Of a stretch of 18,823 bases of DNA, positions 13,874 to 18,823 are shown piece after piece (the stretch's first letter is position 1; every line of letters begins with the position of its first letter). Source of the DNA: CBFGTV01 sp965652145 (GTDB lineage: Bacteria > Bacillota > Clostridia > Peptostreptococcales > Natronincolaceae); assembly GCA_965652145.1 (NCBI GenBank), contig CBFGTV010000066.1, positions 1 to 18,823 on the forward strand, written 5' to 3'. The notes under the pieces are model-generated. The model made no database searches. It was not told the origin of the DNA and was given only the letters and a program-made list of their open reading frames with translations. Position numbers and translations under genes: made by a program.

Positions 13874-13893
13874 TTTGATCTAACATGATCAAA
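13874..13893. promoter_or_regulatory. Palindromic operator-like site before DUF819 gene
   Basis: TTTGATC (13874-13880) and GATCAAA (13887-13893) form a perfect 7-bp inverted repeat with a 6-bp centre. TTGATC (13875-13880) is also spaced 17 bp from TATATA (13898-13903), so the site would cover a -35. However, that promoter would start transcription inside the ribosome site (AAAGGGGG, 13904-13911), so the promoter reading is doubtful. A repressor operator is the simplest guess. Confidence 0.4.
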
Positions 13894-13918
13894 TCAATAT
13901 ATAAAAGGGGGTTAATTT

Positions 13919-15079
13919 ATGATTACCAATGGTTTTACCTACCTGGCTTTTTTGGTTTTTTTCGCCGCTATGGTGGTGTGGGCAGAAAAAAAGTCAACGG
14001 GGAAATTTTTTAAGTATGTACCGGCTGTTGTGGTTATTTATTTTGGAGCGATGCTGCTTTCTACCTTCGGGCTATGGCAGAAGACCGATGATGTGAATTT
14101 ATATTACAGCATTTTTAGAAGTAATTTACTTCCAGCCATGATATTTTTAATGCTATTACGATGTGACCTGAGAAAAATACTTAAGCTGGGCCCAAGGATG
14201 CTGCTGGGATTCTTTGCTGCCTCCATTAGTATCGGAATAGGCTTTATTGTTACCTATGCCATCTTTAAGGGCTTCTATGAACCAGATACGTGGAAGGCCT
14301 TTGCAGCGCTGTGCGGAAGCTGGATGGGGGGAACCGGTAATATGGTTGCTGTCCAGGGAGCCCTTAATGTGCCAGACGCTAAGTTAGGGTATGCCCTTCT
14401 AATGGATTCAATAAATTATTCAGTATGGGTTATGATATTATTGGCCTTGGTTCCCTTTGCAGGTAAATTTGCAAAATGGACTGGGGCAGATACAACCGTG
14501 ATTGATCAGGTTGGAGAAGAAATAGCCAGTTCTCAGGAAAATGTCAGAACTAATATTGAATTTGCCGACTTAATATTCCTTGTGGGAACCAGTATATTTG
14601 TTGCGGCCATGGCAACCTTTCTGGCCGGTAAGCTTCCCCAGTCAGATTTTCTCTCTGCTTCGACCTGGACAGTGATATTGGTAACCATTACAGGAATTTT
14701 AGGAGCCATGACTCCTTTGGCTAAGATTCCCGGCTCATCTCAAATATCCAATACGATGCTGTATATTATCGTAGCCTTAATCGCTTCAAGGGCTAATTTT
14801 TCTGAGCTTACCCAAGCGCCATTATATATTATCTCTGGGTTTATGATTTTGGGAGTACATGCATTGGTAATTGCCTTAATCGCAAAGCTGTTTAAATTAG
14901 ATTTATTTACCTGTGGTGTCGCCAGCCTGGCCAACATTGGAGGGGTGGCCTCGGCTCCGATTCTGGCTGCCTCCTACAGTGAGGCATTAATCCCCATAGG
15001 GGTTTTAATGGCGATGATGGGATATGTGGTAGGTACCGGCGGCGGATTACTGGTAGGAAAGATTTTATCTTTATTATAA
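13919..15079 (+). CDS. DUF819 (YjcL-like) membrane protein, putative transporter
   Basis: A polytopic membrane protein of about 10-11 helices in the DUF819 family (B. subtilis YjcL type); no member has a settled function known to me. Characteristic features are ALCGSWMGGTGNMVAVQGAL (130-149), LMDSINYSVWVMIL (161-174) and a repeat-like second half with ANIGGVASAPILAASYS near the C-terminus (about 344-360). The paired Gly-rich segments in the two halves suggest an inverted-repeat secondary transporter. Residues about 185-215 form a polar loop. The length of 386 aa is usual. AAAGGGGG precedes the ATG by 7 nt. A signal-peptide NlpC/P60 peptidase gene starts 22 nt downstream, then DUF3870 and a dipeptide epimerase. 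From this context I infer uptake of murein-derived L-Ala-D-Glu or related peptides; sequence alone does not show it. Confidence 0.9.
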   Translation: MITNGFTYLAFLVFFAAMVVWAEKKSTGKFFKYVPAVVVIYFGAMLLSTFGLWQKTDDVNLYYSIFRSNLLPAMIFLMLLRCDLRKILKLGPRMLLGFFAASISIGIGFIVTYAIFKGFYEPDTWKAFAALCGSWMGGTGNMVAVQGALNVPDAKLGYALLMDSINYSVWVMILLALVPFAGKFAKWTGADTTVIDQVGEEIASSQENVRTNIEFADLIFLVGTSIFVAAMATFLAGKLPQSDFLSASTWTVILVTITGILGAMTPLAKIPGSSQISNTMLYIIVALIASRANFSELTQAPLYIISGFMILGVHALVIALIAKLFKLDLFTCGVASLANIGGVASAPILAASYSEALIPIGVLMAMMGYVVGTGGGLLVGKILSLL

Positions 15080-15101
15080 AAATATGTATGGAGGGCTGGG
15101 T

Positions 15102-16517
15102 ATGAAAAATATAAAGTATATATTGAGCTGTATATTAATTTTTATGACTCTTTTTTCAACCACCTCAGCAGGTGCTGCTGCATCCGGTGAGTACAGGCAA
15201 TTTGAGTCCAATATTCCGAAGGTTACTGAAGCTATGCTATATCCTGAATTTTGGATTAAAAATACCCATGCACCAAAAAAAATCATTGCTGCACCGGATG
15301 AAATTGAAGCCTATAATTTAGAGAATATACTAAGCTGTGACCCGGTGGTGGATTTAGAAAACTACCAGCAATATTTTACCAGGGAAGAATTAATAAAAAA
15401 AATTCAAGAAATCAGCAAAAAGCCTTCTGCCAAGAGATACGATCAAAGGGGAAAGCTCATGACAGATGCTGATTACGCTATTCTACTGGAAAATTTAAAT
15501 CTGGATAGTCTAGAGGACAATAATGAAATCAGCTATGGCATCGTGGTAAGAAGAACAGAGATGAGGATGTTTCCTACCTACATAAGATTGTTCAGCAGCC
15601 CGGAGGACTATGAAATTGACAGGCTGATGGAGACGGCCGTCTACCCTGCTGAACCCCTAATTATATTAGCCACAAGTAAAGATGGAAAGTGGTATTTTGC
15701 ACAAATGTACAATTATCTGGCTTGGATTCCCGTTGAGGATGTGGCATTAACAACGAAGGAAACGTTATTTTCCTATGTAAATAGTGAGCCCTTTATAGTG
15801 GTGACGGGGAAAAGGGTGTACTCCAATTATAATCCATTAAATGAAAAATTATCTCAAATAGGCTTTGATATGGGGGTTAAATTGCCGCTGGCAAAGTCAG
15901 GTGAAATTCCCCAGAATATATATAAACAAAATCCCGCCGGAAACTATGTGGTGAAGGTACCCACCAGAAATGATGAAGGCAAGCTGGTCATTGATTATGC
16001 TTTAATACCTCGGCTAGAGGATGTAAGCATTGGCTATTTGCCTTATAAAAAGGAAAATATAATTAAGCAGGCCTTTAAACTGCAAGGGGAACGATACGGC
16101 TGGGGCGGAATGTTTAACGGCAGAGATTGTACGGCCTTTTTAATGGATATTTTCAGAACCATGGGGATAAAGCTGCCAAGAAACTCCTCAGAGCAGGGAA
16201 GGCTTGCGGCGGGAGTATTTCATGAAATGGAAGAGGGGATGTCTATTGAAGAAAGAGAAAAAATACTTAACAAGCTTGAACCTGGTACTGGACTTTATAT
16301 GAATGGCCATGCTATGCTATATTTAGGAAAATATAAGGATGAGCACTATATCATTCATGATTTTTCAGGGTTTTACGACTATGATCATGATGGAAAACTA
16401 GTTTACTATCCTACATGGGAAGTAGCGGTAACCCCCCTGAGTATCGTGCAAAATACATCAGGAAAAACATACATGGAAGCCCTATATGGGGCTCGAGGGT
16501 TCATTTTGGAAAAATAA
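15102..16517 (+). CDS. Secreted SH3 / NlpC-P60 murein-peptide endopeptidase
   Basis: A YkfC-like gamma-D-glutamyl-L-diamino acid endopeptidase by architecture. Residues 1-26 are a signal peptide (MKNIKY, hydrophobic core, TTSAGAAA). Residues about 38-140 match the N-terminal NLPC_P60 stabilising region (MLYPEFWIKN). SH3-like domains fill about 143-310 (YGIVVRRTEMRMFPT; KWYFAQMYNYLAWIPVEDV). The NlpC/P60 catalytic domain is about 315-471, with GERYGWGG, catalytic Cys343 in GRDCTAF, His403 in MNGHAMLYLG and a third residue His419 in IIHDFSG. The Asp just before the Cys is the residue that favours substrates with a free L-Ala N-terminus in YkfC-type enzymes. ATG 15084 is in frame, but GGAGGG at 15090-15095 fixes the start at 15102, which also gives a clean signal peptide. 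Lies 22 nt after the DUF819 gene, clearly one operon. Predicted to release L-Ala-D-Glu outside the membrane. Confidence 0.92.
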   Translation: MKNIKYILSCILIFMTLFSTTSAGAAASGEYRQFESNIPKVTEAMLYPEFWIKNTHAPKKIIAAPDEIEAYNLENILSCDPVVDLENYQQYFTREELIKKIQEISKKPSAKRYDQRGKLMTDADYAILLENLNLDSLEDNNEISYGIVVRRTEMRMFPTYIRLFSSPEDYEIDRLMETAVYPAEPLIILATSKDGKWYFAQMYNYLAWIPVEDVALTTKETLFSYVNSEPFIVVTGKRVYSNYNPLNEKLSQIGFDMGVKLPLAKSGEIPQNIYKQNPAGNYVVKVPTRNDEGKLVIDYALIPRLEDVSIGYLPYKKENIIKQAFKLQGERYGWGGMFNGRDCTAFLMDIFRTMGIKLPRNSSEQGRLAAGVFHEMEEGMSIEEREKILNKLEPGTGLYMNGHAMLYLGKYKDEHYIIHDFSGFYDYDHDGKLVYYPTWEVAVTPLSIVQNTSGKTYMEALYGARGFILEK

Positions 16518-16549
16518 CAAATTGTAGAATGACAATAAAGGGTGATTAT

Positions 16550-16876
16550 ATGTATGATAAAAATACGGTTTATATTATTGGGCACGGAAGAACCAGTAAT
16601 GACAATGCCATAACCCACCACTTCAAGATATTTTTTATCGGCTTTGTAGTCGACGTAACTACCGATGAGATTGTTGACCTGGGCTGTGCGGCTACCGTAG
16701 ACACGACACGGGAGTTCATAGCCAGTATCTTCGTCGGAAAGAAGCTGGATAAATACCATGAAGGTATTGAAGAGGAAGTAATGAGAAGATATTTCGGATC
16801 ATCCCAAAAGGCAATCATCATTGCCTATAAGGATGCACTGAAAAAATATTGCGAAGTTAAGGAAAAGTATTATTAA
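16550..16876 (+). CDS. DUF3870 family protein
   Basis: A small cytoplasmic protein of 108 aa that I place in the DUF3870 family by its opening VYIIGHGRTSNDNAI (7-21) and the segment VVDVTTDEIVDLGCAATVDTTREFI (split over 33-57), followed by FVGKKLD. Conserved-looking polar residues are H12, C46, T49, D51 and T52-T53; C46 in a DLGC turn could be functional. No biochemical role is known to me. An upstream in-frame ATG (16529) and longer extensions overlap the NlpC gene; ATG 16550 is chosen because AAAGGGTGAT (16537-16546) is a good ribosome site and the family normally begins here. It starts 32 nt after the peptidase gene, and a hairpin plus terminator follows. Its place between a murein peptidase and a dipeptide epimerase suggests a role in handling the same peptide, but this is context only. 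Confidence 0.82.
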   Translation: MYDKNTVYIIGHGRTSNDNAITHHFKIFFIGFVVDVTTDEIVDLGCAATVDTTREFIASIFVGKKLDKYHEGIEEEVMRRYFGSSQKAIIIAYKDALKKYCEVKEKYY

Positions 16877-16927
16877 AGCTGCTTTATTCAATCGGTATGG
16901 TTGCATACGCAGGATACCATCATGAAT

Positions 16928-16976
16928 AAAATCCAGTAAAGAGCAATTTAGATTGTGCCTTTGCTGGATTTTTTTA
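16928..16976 (+). terminator. Terminator between DUF3870 gene and epimerase
   Basis: AATCCAG-T-AAAG (16930-16941) pairs with CTTT-G-CTGGATT (16959-16970), with a T-G wobble. Further pairing GCA-AAT/ATT-TGC inside is possible, and two outer A-T pairs can form. A run of seven T (16969-16975) follows. It ends only 28 nt before the epimerase start. A smaller hairpin (GGTAT with ATACC, about 16895-16920) precedes it. Confidence 0.88.
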
Positions 16977-16980
16977 TATT
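16953..16980 (+). promoter_or_regulatory. Candidate epimerase promoter embedded in the terminator
   Basis: TTGTGC (16953-16958), a 16-bp spacer and TATATT (16975-16980). The -35 lies in the terminator stem and the -10 straddles its T-run. Transcription would begin near 16987, leaving a leader of about 18 nt with GGAGG at 16993-16997. This would let the epimerase be expressed apart from the upstream genes; without it, expression depends on read-through. Confidence 0.4.
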
Positions 16981-17004
16981 TAAGACCTGACTGGAGGAAT
17001 GACA

Positions 17005-18090
17005 ATGAAAATCACCAATATAAGCCTTGGAAAAATATCAATACCATTAAAGAGACCCTTTAAAACTGCCCTAAGGACGGTTCATAGGGTGGAGGATGTA
17101 ATTGTGAAAATTGAAACAGATACAGGTCATATTGGCTATGGGGAAGCGCCTCCCACAGGGGTGATCACAGGAGATACCACGGGGGCCATCATAGGGGCCA
17201 TCGAGGAGCATATTAAAAAGCATTTAATAGGGATGGATATTGCCTGCTTTGAGGAAATCATGATTAGGCTTGACCAATCAGTCGTAAAGAATACCAGTGC
17301 CAAGGCAGCCATAGATATTGCCCTATATGATCTATTTGGTCAATTATATGGGGCCCCTGTATATAAGCTCTTGGGAGGTTTTCGAAAGGAGATCGCAACG
17401 GATATTACCATCAGCGTCAATGATCCTGAAGAAATGGCCCAGGATAGTGCGGCGGCCGTAGCTGAAGGTTACAAAACACTGAAAATCAAGGTGGGAAAGG
17501 ATGCTGATACTGATATAAAGAGAATGAAGGCAATCCGGAAGGCCGTGGGCTATGATATTGACCTTAGAATTGATGCCAACCAGGGATGGAAACCCAAGGA
17601 GGCGATTTATACCCTGAGAAAAATGGAGGATGCAGGACTCAAGATAGAATTGGTAGAGCAGCCCGTTGCCGCCCATGACCTGGAAGGGCTGAAGCTGGTT
17701 ACAGACAATATATCAATTCCAGTTTTGGCAGATGAGAGTGTGTTTTCACCCATGGATGCCATGAAGATTATCCAGATGAGGGCTGCGGATTTAATCAATA
17801 TTAAGCTGATGAAGACCGGCGGGCTTCATCATGCCTTAAAAATATGTGCCATGGCTGAGATATATGGCGTGGAATGTATGATCGGATGTATGCTGGAAAG
17901 TAAAATCAGTGTGACTGCGGCAGTACATCTTGCTGCGGCAAAAAGTATTATTACCAAAGTTGACCTGGATGGACCAGTTTTGTGCAAGGAGGATCCCATA
18001 GAGGGTGGAGCTGTATTCCAGAAGGATAAAATAATCCTTCATGATGATCCAGGGTTTGGATTTAAAGCAGTACATGGGGTAATTTATTAA
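17005..18090 (+). CDS. ykfB: L-Ala-D/L-Glu epimerase (enolase superfamily)
   Basis: A cytoplasmic enzyme that interconverts L-Ala-D-Glu and L-Ala-L-Glu, letting cells degrade the murein dipeptide. Residues 1-115 are the MR/MLE N-terminal capping domain. The barrel carries the whole catalytic set: K160 and K162 (LKIKVG), metal ligands D190 (DANQGW), E218 (LVEQP) and D243 (LADES), and K267 (NIKLM). Numbering is within one residue of the B. subtilis enzyme. The D-x-D motif in VDLDGP (D320, D322) is the one that holds the dipeptide amino group and separates dipeptide epimerases from other members. The length of 361 aa is typical. ATG 16999 is in frame, but GGAGG (16993-16997) would be 1 nt from it, so 17005 is the start. 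It follows the peptidase and DUF3870 genes in the same direction. ykfB is used as the functional equivalent; other dipeptide specificity remains possible. Confidence 0.93.
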   Translation: MKITNISLGKISIPLKRPFKTALRTVHRVEDVIVKIETDTGHIGYGEAPPTGVITGDTTGAIIGAIEEHIKKHLIGMDIACFEEIMIRLDQSVVKNTSAKAAIDIALYDLFGQLYGAPVYKLLGGFRKEIATDITISVNDPEEMAQDSAAAVAEGYKTLKIKVGKDADTDIKRMKAIRKAVGYDIDLRIDANQGWKPKEAIYTLRKMEDAGLKIELVEQPVAAHDLEGLKLVTDNISIPVLADESVFSPMDAMKIIQMRAADLINIKLMKTGGLHHALKICAMAEIYGVECMIGCMLESKISVTAAVHLAAAKSIITKVDLDGPVLCKEDPIEGGAVFQKDKIILHDDPGFGFKAVHGVIY

Positions 18091-18118
18091 TCATATAGAT
18101 TTCTGAATTCTTTAAATC

Positions 18119-18156
18119 GCCATCCTTTAAATTTATTATAGGGTGGCCTTTTTCTT
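18119..18156 (+). terminator. Terminator after the epimerase gene
   Basis: GCCATCCT (18119-18126) pairs with AGGGTGGC (18140-18147), with one T-G wobble, around a 13-nt AT loop, followed by CTTTTTCTTT. Confidence 0.88.
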
Positions 18157-18285
18157 TAAATTACTAGGAAGGAGACTTCTTAAAAGTGTACTGATATGTT
18201 AATCTATGAAAATCATAAGGAGCAGATACCCTTCTGTGATAAATGCGTAAAAAACAAATTGTGGATGATACTGGAAATTTATTGC

Positions 18286-18315
18286 TTGAAAATATAAACG
18301 TATGTTTGATATAGT
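18286..18315 (+). promoter_or_regulatory. Candidate promoter of the permease gene
   Basis: TTGAAA (18286-18291), an 18-bp spacer and TATAGT (18310-18315). The start would be near 18322, with AGGAGGTG in the leader. TAGTT and AACTA (18312-18322) form a small inverted repeat over the -10. The rest of the 18157-18367 gap shows no gene. Confidence 0.5.
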
Positions 18316-18367
18316 TAAACTAAACCTTTCAAACTACTCTTTTAATTAAACTTTTAGGAGGTGTTTC

Positions 18368-18823
18368 ATGACCTTAGTTAAACCTACTGCAATGCTAATC
18401 ATAATTATGACTTTTATTCTTGTATTCGCCTCAATTATTCTGGTCAACAATTATCAAAGGGTAGTTGAACACCAAAGAATAAGCAATCATTATTATAGTG
18501 AAAATGCAGTCACTTTAGAGGGTGAGTTTTACATAGACAATATTGAACAATTAGATTCAAAATTTTCAAATCGAGGCTTGGTGCTATATAAATTAGTGAA
18601 TCCAGTACAGGATGTTAGGGTTGTATTCTCTTCAAATGAATTTATTCACCCGCAATTGATCGAAGGCAGGTTTTTTCAAAAAGAGGATTTTTTTGGTCAA
18701 TCTAATTATGCTGTAGTGGGAAGTCAGATTTTGAATCAGCTTGAATCGGAAGAAGGTACTTATTATCTAACATATGGTAATTTAACATATGAAGTGATAG
18801 GCATCATAGGGTATGATCAAGCC
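18368..18823 (+). CDS. ABC-transporter permease, MacB/FtsX type (partial)
   Basis: Open to the window edge; 152 codons are visible with no stop, so the gene is cut by the window rather than broken. A basic-poor start leads into one membrane helix at about residues 8-27 (AMLIIIMTFILVFASIILV). After it comes an extracytoplasmic domain of the MacB periplasmic-core type: LIEGRFFQKEDF, then YAVVGSQIL, and TYEVIGIIGYD, the usual order in FtsX-like permeases. Such permeases pair with an ATPase to export peptides, lipoproteins or drugs, or to transmit force. The ATPase gene is not visible here and may lie downstream. AGGAGGTG sits about 5 nt before the ATG. Codons are AT-ending, like the first two genes of the window and unlike the block between. 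The family call rests on the N-terminal quarter only, so substrate and subtype are open. Confidence 0.75.
   Translation, partial: MTLVKPTAMLIIIMTFILVFASIILVNNYQRVVEHQRISNHYYSENAVTLEGEFYIDNIEQLDSKFSNRGLVLYKLVNPVQDVRVVFSSNEFIHPQLIEGRFFQKEDFFGQSNYAVVGSQILNQLESEEGTYYLTYGNLTYEVIGIIGYDQA

Noticed and set aside
13875..13903. TTGATC-17-TATATA as the promoter of the DUF819 gene
   Set aside because: Spacing is ideal, but the start would fall inside the ribosome site and remove it from the message, so the element is listed as an operator-like palindrome instead.
17344..18075. Minus-strand open frames under the epimerase gene
   Set aside because: They are shadows of a gene with complete catalytic motifs and carry no recognisable domains.
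18196..18297. Short 33-codon frame starting ATG at 18196, containing C-x2-C
   Set aside because: The nearest ribosome-like site is over 20 nt upstream, the composition is unremarkable and it overlaps the likely permease promoter.

Overview
The window reads as chromosomal DNA of a low-GC, spore-forming, anaerobic Firmicute. A SleB-YpeB spore-cortex pair, a cysteine-rich clostridial-type ferredoxin, AGGAGG-type ribosome sites and sigma-A-like promoters all fit Clostridia. The gene content resembles the Alkaliphilus/Natronincola group, but that placement is an impression. No rRNA, tRNA, CRISPR array, insertion sequence or phage gene was seen.

Layout: (1) 1-1770: AT-rich segment with an unrecognised secreted protein and a small lipoprotein, closed by a terminator. 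(2) 1838-3950: sleB-ypeB germination operon. (3) 4045-5362: a coiled-coil/zinc-ribbon protein and a ferredoxin-like Fe-S protein with a Crp-like palindrome upstream. (4) 5355-5945, minus strand: an unrecognised membrane-anchored protein sharing a bidirectional terminator with the Fe-S gene. (5) 6157-9449: glucose-6-phosphate isomerase, then glutamate racemase with an EamA-type transporter. (6) 9512-13626: LytS/LytTR two-component system followed by cstA. (7) 13703-16976: a promoter and structured non-coding leader, then a DUF819 membrane protein, a secreted SH3/NlpC-P60 peptidase and a DUF3870 protein. (8) 17005-18156: an L-Ala-D/L-Glu epimerase of the enolase superfamily. (9) 18368-end: the start of an ABC-transporter permease cut by the window edge.

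Two groups look like working systems. In the first, the LytS/LytTR pair is probably a pyruvate-type sensor driving cstA. The cstA promoter carries two direct repeats with the sequence and 21-bp spacing of the E. coli YpdB site, plus a near-consensus catabolite-repression (cre) site over the -35. This suggests induction by an extracellular C3 acid and repression by preferred sugars.

In the second, DUF819, NlpC/P60, DUF3870 and dipeptide epimerase together look like a murein-peptide scavenging route. The secreted peptidase would release L-Ala-D-Glu, a membrane protein (DUF819 is the candidate) would import it, and the epimerase would make L-Ala-L-Glu for ordinary peptidases. B. subtilis ykfABCD is the known analogue, but there uptake uses an ABC system. 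DUF819 and DUF3870 are the unexplained parts and the best candidates for something new.
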